From Aurantiacibacter zhengii (GTDB taxonomy: Bacteria; Pseudomonadota; Alphaproteobacteria; Sphingomonadales; Sphingomonadaceae): a DNA stretch of 64,000 nt. The notes under the pieces were generated by a model. The model was not told where the DNA came from, made no database searches, and saw nothing but the letters and a program-made list of their open reading frames with translations. The position numbers and the translations under genes are program-made. This document shows positions 52,520-61,251 of the stretch, in pieces (the stretch's first letter is position 1; every line of letters begins with the position of its first letter). The stretch covers positions 62,001-126,000 of the forward strand of contig NZ_QXFL01000008.1 in the NCBI RefSeq assembly GCF_003584125.1, written 5' to 3'.

Positions 52520-53740
52520 ATGATTGCCAGAGCCATTGCCAAGCCCGTTACGCAAGTGATCGCACCTGCCATGCGCGACTTCCTGCAGAAGGAAAGCGCG
52601 GGCGGCATCACCCTGATCGTCGCTGCGGCACTGGCTCTGGTGATTGCGAATTCGCCGTTCGCCGCAAGCTACTTCGCCCTGCTGGACGTGCCGGTGGTGG
52701 CGGGCATAGGCGACGGCGTGATCGACAAGCCCCTGCTGCTGTGGATCAACGACGGGCTGATGGCGGTGTTCTTCTTCCTCGTCGGACTGGAGGTCAAGCG
52801 GGAGGCGCTGGTGGGCCAGCTCAACTCCTGGAACAAGGCCTCGCTCCCGCTGATGGCAGCCATCGGCGGCATGGCGCTGCCCGCCGCGATCTATCTTGGC
52901 ATCAATTCAGGTTCGCCAGAGAACCTGGGCGGCTGGGCGATCCCGGCGGCGACCGATATTGCCTTTGCGCTGGGCATCCTCACCCTGCTCGGCCCGCGCG
53001 TGCCGGTGGCGCTGAAGGCGCTGCTGCTGGCCATTGCGGTGATCGACGATATCGGCGCAATCACAATTATCGCGCTGTTCTATACCGCCGAAACCAGCGT
53101 GGGCATGCTGATCGGCGCTGCCATTACGCTGGCGGTGCTGGCAATGTTCGGGCGCGGCAAGGTGGCTTCGTCCATCCCCTACGTACTGCTGGGTGTGGTG
53201 CTGTGGGTCTTTGTGCTGAAGTCCGGGGTCCACGCCACGCTGGCGGGCGTTGCAGCCGCCATGTGCGTGCCGATTGCCGGGCGCAACGGCGAGGCCCCGC
53301 TGGAGCGGATGGAGCACGCGCTGCACCCCTATGTCGCTTTCCTGGTGATCCCGGTGTTCGGCTTTGCCAACGCCGGTGTCTCGCTGTCGGGCGTGGGACT
53401 CGACACGCTGTTCTCGCCGCTGCCGCTGGGCATCGCTGCAGGGCTGGTGATCGGCAAGCAGATCGGCATCGTGGGCTTTGCCTGGGCCGCGGTGAAGGCC
53501 GGGTTCGCCACCCTGCCCGAAGGGGTGAACTGGCGCCAGATCCACGCGCTGTCGCTGCTGGCGGCCATCGGCTTCACCATGAGCCTGTTCATCGGCAACC
53601 TCGCCTTTGCCGATCCGGCACAGGTGGATGCGGTGAAGATCGGCGTGCTGTCGGGTTCGCTGGTGGCGGCGATCGCAGGATACCTGATGCTGCGCGCTAC
53701 CCTGCCGCAGCCTGCCGAAGCGGAGCCGCAACCGGGTTAG
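52520..53740 (+). CDS. nhaA: Na+/H+ antiporter NhaA
   Basis: NhaA exchanges sodium or lithium for protons and supports salt and alkali tolerance. The 406-residue protein has 12 hydrophobic segments and family landmarks: FLQKESAGGITLIVAAALALVIAN, FFFLVGLEVKRE, AIPAATDIAFALGILTLLG, the ion-binding Asp pair in AVIDDIGAI and the late SLLAAIGFTMSLFIGNLAF. Length is typical. The upstream leader holds strong hairpins. A small basic gene overlaps its stop by 4 bp on the other strand. Confidence 0.95.
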   Translation: MIARAIAKPVTQVIAPAMRDFLQKESAGGITLIVAAALALVIANSPFAASYFALLDVPVVAGIGDGVIDKPLLLWINDGLMAVFFFLVGLEVKREALVGQLNSWNKASLPLMAAIGGMALPAAIYLGINSGSPENLGGWAIPAATDIAFALGILTLLGPRVPVALKALLLAIAVIDDIGAITIIALFYTAETSVGMLIGAAITLAVLAMFGRGKVASSIPYVLLGVVLWVFVLKSGVHATLAGVAAAMCVPIAGRNGEAPLERMEHALHPYVAFLVIPVFGFANAGVSLSGVGLDTLFSPLPLGIAAGLVIGKQIGIVGFAWAAVKAGFATLPEGVNWRQIHALSLLAAIGFTMSLFIGNLAFADPAQVDAVKIGVLSGSLVAAIAGYLMLRATLPQPAEAEPQPG

Positions 53741-53883
53741 ATGCGCGGATGGCTCCGGCGGTCTTCGCCGCTGCGACGCTCGCCCGCGCGGCGGTCGGGA
53801 AAATCAATGGGGACCTGCTGCTTGCGGCGACCGCTCCCCTTGCGGCGATCCCCGTCGTTCACTTTGATGTCACTGGCGGCCAT
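53737..53883 (-). CDS. Small Arg/Asp-rich protein
   Basis: The 48-residue product is very basic and ordered in RR-D blocks: DGDRRKGSGRRKQQVP, then FPDRRAGERRSGEDRRSH. Related short proteins carry the same DRRxGERRxGxDRR signature in alphaproteobacteria, and the motif also occurs near PilZ domains. GGAGGCGGAC precedes the ATG. Its 4-bp overlap with the nhaA stop is convergent. Function unknown; it could bind nucleic acid. Confidence 0.6.
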   Translation of the reverse strand: MAASDIKVNDGDRRKGSGRRKQQVPIDFPDRRAGERRSGEDRRSHPRI

Positions 53884-54059
53884 GTCCGCCTCCCTTTGCT
53901 GGCCGGACACAATACCCGGACAATTACCTAGTGTCTGACAGCTAACGCTTTTAAATTCGTTAACCCTGTCTGCGCCTCCATTTGTGGGACTTGGCGAAAT
54001 TCGGAACATTGCGGCGGTGCTCCGGGTTGAAACCGGAGAAGACACGGAGAACCAACGAC

Positions 54060-54347
54060 ATGTCCGAACCCGGCAACAACAACCGCAACCTGTGGTTTCT
54101 CGTCATCGCTCTGCTGGCGGTGGTAGCCATCATCTTCGTCCTGAACCCCACCCGCGGGGATGACGAGGCTCAGATCGAGGCCGCAGTCGACGAGGCCCAG
54201 ATCGACCGCGATGATACGCTACAGGATTATCCCGTGGAAGCCGAGCCCTACACCCAGGGTGAGGATGGCGATGTCACGCTGGACATTCCCGAAAGCGAAG
54301 AGACGGGCGTACTCGATCCTGACATGGAAGGTGTGACCACCGAGTAG
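54060..54347 (+). CDS. Membrane-anchored acidic protein
   Basis: The 95-residue product has one N-terminal helix, NLWFLVIALLAVVAIIFVL, then a strongly acidic tail of about 65 residues (EAQIEAAVDEAQIDRDD, then EDGDVTLDIPESEETG). A hairpin CTCCGG-N7-CCGGAG at 54020-54038 lies in its leader, 22 bases before the ATG. Orientation with the acidic tail outside is likely. Function unknown. Confidence 0.72.
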   Translation: MSEPGNNNRNLWFLVIALLAVVAIIFVLNPTRGDDEAQIEAAVDEAQIDRDDTLQDYPVEAEPYTQGEDGDVTLDIPESEETGVLDPDMEGVTTE

Positions 54348-54352
54348 GTGCG

Positions 54353-54772
54353 CTAGGCGCACCAGTCCCTGGCACTCCCGCTGCGGCGGGCCAGGCCGCG
54401 CTCGGCCATGGTGTCGGCCAGCGCCTCGCCCCCGCGGCGAATGGCGCGGAGCTCGCGGCCATAATCATCGCGCGGTGGATTTGTGCCGCCATCCATCTCA
54501 AACCTGCCCAGGTTTAGCCAGGCGGCGAGTTCATCACGCGCAACGCGGGCCAGCCGGCGCTCTGCATCGCAGGCACCGTCCATTTCCGGCGCATCGAAAC
54601 CGGTCAGCCGGATGCGCCGGTCGCCGATACGCAGCGTGTCCCCGTCCACGACGCAGGCGGGCGACGAACCCTGTCCGCACACGCTGAACTGTCGCTCTAC
54701 CGCGTCCCATTCGCCGGTGCCCCAGTCGAAATGGCGTGCGAGGATGTAGGCGCCGAAAAGCAGCGCCAGCAC
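54353..54772 (-). CDS. Thermonuclease family protein (SNase-like), start uncertain
   Basis: The core VVDGDTLRIGDRRIRLTGFDAPE holds the nuclease Arg and Glu, and DDYGRELRAI the second Arg, matching the catalytic residues Arg35, Glu43 and Arg87 of staphylococcal nuclease. An N-terminal helix (LALLFGAYILARHF) anchors or exports it. The only standard start is GTG 54772, which cuts the helix short. The frame remains open upstream to a CTG at 54856 preceded by GGAGG, adding the basic segment WQRRRRWRAAWQRWRW. That version gives 167 residues and a better membrane signal. It ends 5 bp after the convergent acidic-protein gene's stop. Confidence 0.85.
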   Translation of the reverse strand: MLALLFGAYILARHFDWGTGEWDAVERQFSVCGQGSSPACVVDGDTLRIGDRRIRLTGFDAPEMDGACDAERRLARVARDELAAWLNLGRFEMDGGTNPPRDDYGRELRAIRRGGEALADTMAERGLARRSGSARDWCA

Positions 54773-54860
54773 GGGTACCCAGCGCCAGCGTTGCCATGCC
54801 GCGCGCCAGCGGCGACGGCGCTGCCAGGCGGCATCGAAACGCGGGGCCTTTGCCAGCGGT

Positions 54861-55634
54861 TCAGTCCTCCAGCGGGAACGGCGCGATGGGCTGGAGCAGC
54901 CTGAATTCCTCCTCCAGCGGGGCGTGGCCTAGTTCGGGCCAATCCAGCTCTTCATGCGGCACGCGGGTGTCGGGCAAGCGGTCCAGCAGGTCGCGAATCA
55001 GGGTGAGGCGGCCGTGCTTTTGGTCGTTGTAATCGACCACCGTCCACGGCGCGTGCTCCGTATGGGTGGCAGCGAACATGGCCTCCCGCGCGGCGGAATA
55101 CTCGGCAAACTTGGTGCGGCTGGCGACATCGATGGGGGAGAGCTTCCAGCGTTTCAACGGGTCTTCCAGCCGTTCGGCAAAGCGCTCCTCCTGCGCCTCC
55201 TGACTGGCTGACAGCCAGTATTTGAACAGGCGAATGCCGTCGTCCACCAGCAGCTTTTCGAACACCGGCGTCTCGCGCAGGAACTTGTCCACCTGCTGCT
55301 CGCTCGCGAAACCCATCACCTTTTCCACGCCGGCCCGGTTGTACCAGCTGCGGTCGAACAGCACGATCTCTCCTGCCGATGGCAGGTGCGGGACGTAGCG
55401 CTGGAAATACCACTGCGTGCGTTCGGCATCGCTCGGCTTGGGCAGGGCAACCACGCGGCACTGGCGCGGGCTGATACGCTCGCTGATGGCCTTGATCGTG
55501 CCGCCCTTGCCCGCCGTGTCACGCCCTTCGAACAGCACGACGATGCGCTCCCCCGTGGCCCTGGCCCAGTGCGCCATGGCGACAAGTTCAAGTTCCAGCG
55601 GCTCCAGCAGGTCTTCGTATTGCTTGCGTTTCAT
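54861..55634 (-). CDS. ppk2: Polyphosphate kinase 2
   Basis: PPK2 transfers phosphate between polyphosphate and nucleoside diphosphates. The 257-residue single-domain protein has Walker A-like [16 protein letters not shown], lid and Walker B region [17 protein letters not shown], and [23 protein letters not shown]. Length fits the single-domain class. ATG 55634 is the family-like start; the frame is open to 55751 but this would overlap the argB promoter. The stop lies 5 bp before a CTG possible start of the nuclease gene, so the two may be coupled. Confidence 0.93.
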   Translation of the reverse strand: MKRKQYEDLLEPLELELVAMAHWARATGERIVVLFEGRDTAGKGGTIKAISERISPRQCRVVALPKPSDAERTQWYFQRYVPHLPSAGEIVLFDRSWYNRAGVEKVMGFASEQQVDKFLRETPVFEKLLVDDGIRLFKYWLSASQEAQEERFAERLEDPLKRWKLSPIDVASRTKFAEYSAAREAMFAATHTEHAPWTVVDYNDQKHGRLTLIRDLLDRLPDTRVPHEELDWPELGHAPLEEEFRLLQPIAPFPLED

Positions 55635-55716
55635 GAGGCCATCTCTTCCACCATGCAGCCTCGCTAGCAAGCCGCTATTGGCGGGAAGGGCGCGCGCGGC
55701 TAAGCGATTCGCCGAC

Positions 55717-56613
55717 ATGACCAATTCGACAAACGACAGGATGCTGGCCAAGGCCGAGACCCTTATCGAGGCGCTGCCCTATTTCCAGCGGTACGCCGGG
55801 CGCAGCTTCGTGGTGAAATACGGCGGCCATGCCATGGGCGACCCTGAGGCGGCGCAGGATTTTGCCGAGGATATCGTCCTGCTGAAGGCGGTCGGCATCA
55901 ACCCGGTGGTGGTCCACGGCGGTGGCCCGCAGATCGGCGCCATGCTCAAGAAGCTGGGCGTGGAAAGCCGTTTTGTCGACGGGCTGCGCGTGACCGACAA
56001 GGAAACCGCGACGATTGCCGAAATGGTGCTGTCTGGCGCGATCAACAAGGAACTGGTCGGCTGGATAACCCAGGCAGGTGGCAAGGCCATCGGCATCTCC
56101 GGCAAGGACGGTAAAATGGTGGTGGCCGAAAAGGTCAGCCGCACGGTGAAGGACCCGGACAGCCAGATCGAGCAGGCGGTGGACCTGGGGTTCGTGGGGG
56201 AGCCCAAAGAGGTCGATACCACCATCCTCGAAACCGCCAGCAAGGCCGGGATGATCCCCATCATTGCCCCCATCGCCAGCGACGCGCAGGGCCACACCTA
56301 CAACATCAATGCCGATACCATGGCGGGCGCGATCGCATCGGCGCTGGGCGCGGCGCGGCTGTTCCTGCTGACTGATGTTGCGGGCGTGCTGGACAAGGAC
56401 GGCACGTTGATGACCGACCTGAAGCCTGTCGACATCGCCCGGATGCGCGCGGACGGCACCATCAGCGGGGGCATGATCCCCAAGCTGGAAACCTGCGTTC
56501 ATGCGGTGGAAGGCGGGTGCGAGGCGGCCGTGGTGCTGGACGGGCGCGTGCCCCATGCCATGCTGCTGGAATTCTTCACTAGCCGCGGCGCAGGCACGCT
56601 GATCAGCGCCTGA
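55717..56613 (+). CDS. argB: Acetylglutamate kinase
   Basis: ArgB phosphorylates N-acetylglutamate, the second step of arginine synthesis. The 298-residue enzyme has [30 protein letters not shown] with the substrate loop, GLRVTDKET and [29 protein letters not shown]. The N-terminal helix before FVVKYGG is of the arginine-sensitive, hexameric type, so feedback inhibition by arginine is likely. ATG 55717 begins that helix. It diverges from ppk2 with 82 bp between starts. Confidence 0.96.
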   Translation: MTNSTNDRMLAKAETLIEALPYFQRYAGRSFVVKYGGHAMGDPEAAQDFAEDIVLLKAVGINPVVVHGGGPQIGAMLKKLGVESRFVDGLRVTDKETATIAEMVLSGAINKELVGWITQAGGKAIGISGKDGKMVVAEKVSRTVKDPDSQIEQAVDLGFVGEPKEVDTTILETASKAGMIPIIAPIASDAQGHTYNINADTMAGAIASALGAARLFLLTDVAGVLDKDGTLMTDLKPVDIARMRADGTISGGMIPKLETCVHAVEGGCEAAVVLDGRVPHAMLLEFFTSRGAGTLISA

Positions 56614-56632
56614 CCACCCACTTGACCTGCGC

Positions 56633-56660
56633 TTGACGCGTATTACCTCGGTGATACACT
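56633..56660 (+). promoter_or_regulatory. Sigma-70-type promoter of the yggT-like gene
   Basis: TTGACG (56633-56638) and TACACT (56655-56660) are separated by 16 bases, and the start codon lies 31 bases on, after CGGAG. It fits a housekeeping promoter and suggests that the gene is transcribed separately from argB. Confidence 0.55.
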
Positions 56661-56691
56661 TTCCTGAAACGCTTATACTGCGGAGAATTTC

Positions 56692-56970
56692 GTGCTCGCC
56701 CTGATCCAGATTTTGTCGATGATTGCCCAGGCCATCGTGTTCCTGGTCATCATCCAGTTCATTATCGGGCTGCTGTTCTCCTTTAACGTGATCAGCCCGC
56801 GCAACGATTTCCTCGTGCAGGTCTACAACTCGATCAACTCGCTGCTCGATCCGCTGCTGAAGCCGATCCGCCGCCTGTTGCCCGATACCGGGGCAATCGA
56901 TTTCTCGCCGCTGGTGCTGATCCTGGCGCTGAATGCGGTGATCTATATCCTCGCCGACATCGCGATTTAA
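56692..56970 (+). CDS. YggT family membrane protein
   Basis: The 92-residue protein has two hydrophobic helices (MIAQAIVFLVIIQFIIGLLF and FSPLVLILALNAVIYILADIAI) around a loop with YNSINSLLDPLLKPIRRLLP, the YggT signature. The family is linked by context to cell-division or osmotic functions in other bacteria; mechanism unknown. The GTG start follows CGGAG at good distance. Confidence 0.93.
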   Translation: MLALIQILSMIAQAIVFLVIIQFIIGLLFSFNVISPRNDFLVQVYNSINSLLDPLLKPIRRLLPDTGAIDFSPLVLILALNAVIYILADIAI

Positions 56971-57023
56971 TCCGGGCGACCTGACCCTTTGACAAACCGG
57001 CGGGGCAAGAGCAGGGCGCGAAC

Positions 57024-57794
57024 ATGATTTCGCGCGCCACCATCGCTCTAGCCGTCTTTGCCACGCTGGCCGCGTGCACCAGTCCGCAGCAGCAGCGGAT
57101 GAACCGGGAGTCGCGCGCGGCGGAGCGATTCCTCGAGCGACAGGGCAGCGTGGGCGATCCCGGCCGGGTCGCTGCCGCCGACTTCGCCTTTGCCAAGATG
57201 GCGCGCGAGGAAGGCCAGTGGACGGCCTTTCGCGAGTACGCCGCCGACGATGCAGTGATCCACGGACAGAACGGCCTGATCCCCGCGCAGCCGTGGCTGG
57301 CGAGCATGGAAGATCCCGAAGAGGCCGTGGCCTGGGCGCCCAACGCCGTCTGGTCGAGCTGCGACGGCACGCTGGCGGCGACCTTTGGCCGCTTCATCGA
57401 GCCGGAAGGCATGGTGGGCAGCTACGTTTCCATCTGGGAACTGCAGCGCGACAACAGCTACAGGTACACTTACGACCTCGGCGCGCCCGACGATCCGCAG
57501 CCCGCACCACGGCCCGAGGAAGACATTCCGGAAGGCGCGATCGTGGTGCCCGGGCTGGCCTCGATCGAGGGCCGGGTGGCCGATTGTGCGCAGGCCGTAC
57601 CGCTGTCGCCCGACGTTACCGTACCTGCAGGCACTGCGTCCGACACGACACGCTCCGCCGATGGCACGCTGGAATGGACATGGCTGCACGGGGCCGACGG
57701 CACGCGCACTGTCGTGGTGAACTGGCTGCGCGACGGGGATTGGCAGGAAGCCGTTCGCTTGGTTGCGCCCGCCGGGTCGCAGGTGGGGGAATAG
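57024..57794 (+). CDS. Lipoprotein with SnoaL/NTF2-like appearance
   Basis: The 256-residue product has a lipoprotein signal ending LAAC (Cys18). The following ADFAFAKMAREEGQWTAFREYAADDAVIHGQNGLIPAQPWLA has the helix-turn-strand start of an NTF2/SnoaL-like domain, and the later SYVSIWELQRDNSYRYTYDLG continues it. The proline-rich middle (DDPQPAPRPEEDIPEG) is a linker. Function unknown. It lies 3 bp upstream of marC and is probably co-transcribed. Confidence 0.8.
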   Translation: MISRATIALAVFATLAACTSPQQQRMNRESRAAERFLERQGSVGDPGRVAAADFAFAKMAREEGQWTAFREYAADDAVIHGQNGLIPAQPWLASMEDPEEAVAWAPNAVWSSCDGTLAATFGRFIEPEGMVGSYVSIWELQRDNSYRYTYDLGAPDDPQPAPRPEEDIPEGAIVVPGLASIEGRVADCAQAVPLSPDVTVPAGTASDTTRSADGTLEWTWLHGADGTRTVVVNWLRDGDWQEAVRLVAPAGSQVGE

Positions 57795-57797
57795 GCC

Positions 57798-58418
57798 ATG
57801 GAACAGCTTTTTCTCTCCGCCTTCATCACCCTGTTCGTGGTGATCGATCCGCCCGGCTGCGCGCCGATCTATGCGGGCCTCACCAAGGGCGCGACCACCG
57901 CAGAGCGCCGGATCATGGCGATCCGCGCCTCGATCATCGCTTTCGTGATCCTGCTGGTGTTCGCGCTGTTCGGGCAGGACCTGCTGTCCGCGCTGCATAT
58001 CGAGCTGGACAGTTTCCGCATCGCGGGCGGGCTGATGCTGTTCTGGATCGCGTGGGAAATGGTGTTCGAGAAACGCACCCAGCGCCGCGAGGAGCGCGCC
58101 GAACGCGCCGCGCGCGAACATGTGGAGGATGTCTCCGTCTTCCCCATGGCCATGCCCATGCTGGCAGGCCCCGGCGCGATTGCCGCGATCATGCTGCTGA
58201 TGAACGAGGCCGTTGGGCTGGAACAGTCGCTGGTCGTGATGGGCGCGCTGGTATCGGTGCTGCTGATCACCATGATCGCGCTGATCGCGGCAGGCCCGCT
58301 GATCAAGCTGCTGGGAGAGCGCGTCGAGGCCGTCATCACCCGCCTGCTGGGTGTGCTGCTGGCGGCACTGGCGGCGCAGTACGTGATCGACGGGCTGCGG
58401 GGTAGCTTCGGGGTATAG
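57798..58418 (+). CDS. MarC family membrane protein
   Basis: The 206-residue protein has six helices of the MarC family: FITLFVVIDPPGCAPIYAGLTKG at the start, FRIAGGLMLFWIAWEMVF in the middle and MPMLAGPGAIAAIMLLM. The family was once linked to multiple antibiotic resistance, but a transport role is unproven. It has a charged loop RRERA-like between helices 3 and 4. Its stop lies just ahead of the inverted repeat pair. Confidence 0.92.
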   Translation: MEQLFLSAFITLFVVIDPPGCAPIYAGLTKGATTAERRIMAIRASIIAFVILLVFALFGQDLLSALHIELDSFRIAGGLMLFWIAWEMVFEKRTQRREERAERAAREHVEDVSVFPMAMPMLAGPGAIAAIMLLMNEAVGLEQSLVVMGALVSVLLITMIALIAAGPLIKLLGERVEAVITRLLGVLLAALAAQYVIDGLRGSFGV

Positions 58419-58460
58419 TTCCCTCGGCGGTGGACCAAGGGGCCGCGGGATTGTTTGTTT

Positions 58461-58552
58461 TGCGAAAGCGCCTCCGCGCTTTCGTCCTCGGTGCTGTTCG
58501 CTCCGCTTCGCTGCGCGGCACCTGCGGGCGGCCGTTCGGCCTTGCGGTCCGC
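58461..58552 (+). repeat. Copy A of the dispersed structured repeat
   Basis: This copy carries the first hairpin GAAAGCGC-CTCC-GCGCTTTC (58464-58483) and the second hairpin GGCCG-TT-CGGCC (58530-58541). Copy S at the window start and inverted copy B keep the same shapes with other base pairs. It faces copy B across 58 bp. Together they fill the space between the convergent marC and Lon-domain genes. Confidence 0.8.
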
Positions 58553-58610
58553 TAGTCGTGGACCGAGCCAGTCCTGTCCCTCTCGTCCAGCGCACGATAC
58601 GGTCGCGCCA

Positions 58611-58694
58611 GCGACCGCAAGCGCGAATGCGCGCCCGCAGCGGGCGCAGCTTGCTGCGCATCTAGCGAGGACGAAGCCGCGGAGGCGGCTTCGA
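58611..58694 (-). repeat. Copy B of the dispersed structured repeat, inverted
   Basis: On the minus strand it starts with CGAAGCCGC-CTCC-GCGGCTTCG and continues with GTCCTCGCTAGATGCGC and a hairpin around ATT (GCGC-ATT-CGCGC). CGTCCTCGCTAGATGCGC is identical to copy S. The pairing bases of the first hairpin differ from copy A at two positions on each side but still match. It is placed right at the stop of the Lon-domain gene. Confidence 0.8.
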
Positions 58695-58702
58695 AAAACA
58701 AA

Positions 58703-59314
58703 TTACTGAAGAGTCACATGCTCGTCGTCCGGGTCGCCCCGGCCGAAGAACTCCATCAGTTGCACCAGCAGGTCGCACCGCTCGCGAAGGTTGGGCGCTT
58801 CCAGCAGCGCCTGCTTGGCGGCGGCGTCGAACGGGGCGATCTGACTGACTCCGTTGATCAGGGAGACATCGTCCAGCCGGGCGACCGAATCCCAGTCGAT
58901 GGCATAGCCCTGGCTGTCGGCAAACTTGCGCGCTTCGTGCTCGAAGCTGGCACGCTCGCCCAGCGAGAGGTATTCCTCGGTCGGCTCCTCGATCATTTCG
59001 GCTTCGACCTGGCGGAACGGCGTCGTCACTTCCAGTTCGCGCAGCACGCGGAAACGGGTGAGGCCCGTCAGCACGATATTGTACCGTCCGTCCTCGCTGG
59101 TCTCGACATCCTCGATCTTGCCCACGCAGCCGACGTCGTACAGCGGCGCGCTTTCCATGGAATCCTGCGGCTGGATCATGCCGATTCGCCGGTCTCGCGC
59201 CAGCGCGTCGCCCACCATGGCGCGGTATCGCGGCTCGAAGATGTGCAGCGGCAGCTGCAGGCCGGGAAACAGGATCGCGCCGGTCAGCGGGAAGATGGAG
59301 AGCTTGCCCTTCAT
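58703..59314 (-). CDS. Lon-protease substrate-binding (LON) domain protein
   Basis: The 203-residue protein is the isolated LON/PUA-like domain: IFPLTGAILFPGLQLPLHIFEPRYRAMVGDALARDRRIGM is the family's conserved start, followed by YNIVLTGLTRFRVLREL and ending in a helical DAAAKQALLEAPNLRERCDLLVQ. No AAA or protease part is present. Such single-domain proteins are common in alphaproteobacteria; function unknown, perhaps substrate binding. ATG 59314 overlaps the previous gene's stop by 4 bp. Confidence 0.92.
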   Translation of the reverse strand: MKGKLSIFPLTGAILFPGLQLPLHIFEPRYRAMVGDALARDRRIGMIQPQDSMESAPLYDVGCVGKIEDVETSEDGRYNIVLTGLTRFRVLRELEVTTPFRQVEAEMIEEPTEEYLSLGERASFEHEARKFADSQGYAIDWDSVARLDDVSLINGVSQIAPFDAAAKQALLEAPNLRERCDLLVQLMEFFGRGDPDDEHVTLQ

Positions 59315-60240
59315 CCGAACAGGATCAACGACAGCTTGCGGCGCTGGGTCGAAACCCACGGGTCTTCCATGCCAACCGCCTCGAATATCTTGAGCAGCTT
59401 TTCCTTGGCGGCCTCGTTGCCTTCCTCGCCGCCTCCCTGGATGGAGCGCAGCAGCACTTCGGCAGCCTCGTCGCGCTCGCCGGCGGCGAAGGCGGCCTCG
59501 GCAAAGGCGATTTGCGCTTCGGTATCGGCAGGGCGTTCGGCCGCGGCCTTGCGCAGGTTATCCAGCTCTGCGGTGTCGACCTGGGTGCCCGCCAGTTCCA
59601 GCGCGGAATGGCCCTGCTGCACCAGCGGATCGTCTTTCATTTCCTGCGGCAGCGCGTCGTAGGCCTGCTGTGCCGCCTCGGTCTGGCCGGCGGCCACCAG
59701 CGCGCGGATCAGGCCGGACTGCACTTCGGCCTTGTCGGGCGCCATCTGCGCCAGCTGCATGAAAACGGACGCCGCACGTTCGGCATCGCCATCGGCCAGC
59801 ACCTGCTCGCCCATGGCCACAAGCTGGTCGAGGTCGGGGGCCTGCTGGCCTTGCTGCTGCCCATCCTGGCCATCGGCGGCTCCGGCCTGTACCGGCACCT
59901 GCTGCAGGATCTGGTCAAGCGCCTGCTTCAGCTGCGATTCGCTGCGCATGGGCGTGAGGTCCGCCACCGGCTGCCCCTGGAACATCGCATAGACGGTGGG
60001 GATCGACTGCACCTGGAACTGGCTGGCGATGAACTTCTGTTCGTCGACGTTGATCTTGGCGAGGATCACGCCCTTGTCGGCATATTCGGCGCAAACTTTT
60101 TCCAGCACCGGGGTCAGCGCCTTGCACGGCCCGCACCACTCGGCCCAAAAGTCGAGCACGACCAGCTTGGTCTGGCTGGGATCGACCACGTCCTTGCGGA
60201 ATTGTTCGACTGCCTTTTGCTCTTCGATGCTGAGGCCCAT
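59311..60240 (-). CDS. Thioredoxin-TPR co-chaperone (CnoX/YbbN-like)
   Basis: The 309-residue protein joins a thioredoxin domain (residues 1-115, active site WCGPC at Cys36 and Cys39) to TPR-type helices. CnoX-family proteins hold unfolded or oxidised clients for GroEL. This one keeps a full CxxC, so it may also be a thiol oxidoreductase. A Gln/Gly/Ala-rich linker (QDGQQQGQQAPDLDQ) separates the domains. ATG 60240 was chosen as the start of the thioredoxin domain. The stop overlaps the LON-domain gene, and both form one operon. Confidence 0.93.
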   Translation of the reverse strand: MGLSIEEQKAVEQFRKDVVDPSQTKLVVLDFWAEWCGPCKALTPVLEKVCAEYADKGVILAKINVDEQKFIASQFQVQSIPTVYAMFQGQPVADLTPMRSESQLKQALDQILQQVPVQAGAADGQDGQQQGQQAPDLDQLVAMGEQVLADGDAERAASVFMQLAQMAPDKAEVQSGLIRALVAAGQTEAAQQAYDALPQEMKDDPLVQQGHSALELAGTQVDTAELDNLRKAAAERPADTEAQIAFAEAAFAAGERDEAAEVLLRSIQGGGEEGNEAAKEKLLKIFEAVGMEDPWVSTQRRKLSLILFG

Positions 60241-60448
60241 GCTTGCCAAGTGTCTGCTCCTGCTTTGCGCTATTCGTGTGATGTCACAATGTGGCGCTTC
60301 TATGCCGAATGTGAAGGGGAAAGAGGGGCCGCGATCCAATAGGTGCAAGCTTTCTGATTGCGCGGCAATTTTGCCCTTGCGGGGTTCGAGACTCGCTGCT
60401 AACTGCGCCGCTCCCCACCCGGACACGAGCCGGGAATGGCGCCAGTGA

Positions 60449-60523
60449 GCGGGCGTAGCTCAGGGGTAGAGCACAACCTTGCCAAGGTTGGGGTCGGGCG
60501 TTCGAATCGCCTCGCCCGCTCCA
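60449..60523 (+). tRNA. tRNA-Gly (anticodon GCC)
   Basis: GCGGGCG (60449-60455) pairs with CGCCCGC (60513-60519); the D-arm GCTC/GAGC, anticodon stem CAACC/GGTTG with loop TTGCCAA, and T-arm with TTCGAAT follow. The anticodon is GCC. CCA is encoded at the end. A T-rich stretch follows. It lies upstream of the CnoX operon on the opposite strand. Confidence 0.97.
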
Positions 60524-60981
60524 TTTTTCTTTAGAAAATTGAACCGCTTAAGCGGATCGCAAGTTGGCGAATTCTGCTTCCCCGCTCTGTCGGTTGCTCC
60601 GAGGAAGCGCGGGGGAAGCACAAATCGGAGTTTCGTGGCGCACTCTGGCGTTTGCATTGCGACACACTGAACCTCCCGATTCCAAGGTGCAAGGATTGGT
60701 TTGGCGTGTGTCCAGCTTGGAGTGCGATCAGTGAAGGTGTCCAATCTGATTGCCCAATTCGCTTGTAATTTGAAGCGGCGGAATTTGGGCCGTTTCCGGA
60801 ATGTCGGCTGTGAAGCTCCGGACAGGGCAAAGCTGACGGTCCGTTGGGTTTCTGCCTCGGCCAGTAGCCTCTCTTATTTTACACCAGACATGCCCCGCCA
60901 CATTGCCGGCAAAATTCGCCGGTCATTTGTGCGGCGTCGATGCGATTTACACGGATGCCCTTCTGCAATATCCAGCAGTAT
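60524..60981. other. Non-coding, lower-GC stretch downstream of tRNA-Gly
   Basis: About 460 bp show no ORF with convincing coding signals on either strand. GC is lower than in the neighbouring operons. A hairpin CCGGC-AAAATTC-GCCGG lies near 60906-60922. The 3' flanks of tRNA genes are common insertion sites, and this stretch may be debris from an old element. No integrase gene and no direct repeat of the tRNA end were found within the window. Confidence 0.5.
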
Positions 60982-61251
60982 ATGAGCAAACGCGACCCTA
61001 ACCTTGTCACTTCCGGCCTATCGGGTAGCCAATCGAAAGATGGGGTTTCTGTCGAGGTGAACATTTTTCGTCTGGAGGACGAAGGTCAATGGACCCTCGA
61101 AGTCGTCAATGAGAAGGGTACCTCGATCGTTTGGGATGACCAGTTCGCAGATGATGACGCGGCATTCAGGGCGTTCGAGCAGGTAGTCGCTGATGAAGGT
61201 ATGGCGACCTTTCTTGATAGCGCCAATGTCATCCCATTTCCCGGCCAGTGA
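60982..61251 (+). CDS. Small acidic conserved protein
   Basis: The 89-residue protein has SKRDPNLVTSGLSGSQ, then VEVNIFRLEDEGQWTLEVVNEKGTSIVWDDQFADDDAAFRAFEQ, ending with NVIPFPGQ. I recall similar proteins beginning DPNLVTS and containing LEVVxxxGTSxVWD in alphaproteobacterial accessory regions. No function known. ATG 60982 was chosen because the frame upstream is not conserved. The gene lies in a lower-GC region after tRNA-Gly. Confidence 0.72.
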   Translation: MSKRDPNLVTSGLSGSQSKDGVSVEVNIFRLEDEGQWTLEVVNEKGTSIVWDDQFADDDAAFRAFEQVVADEGMATFLDSANVIPFPGQ

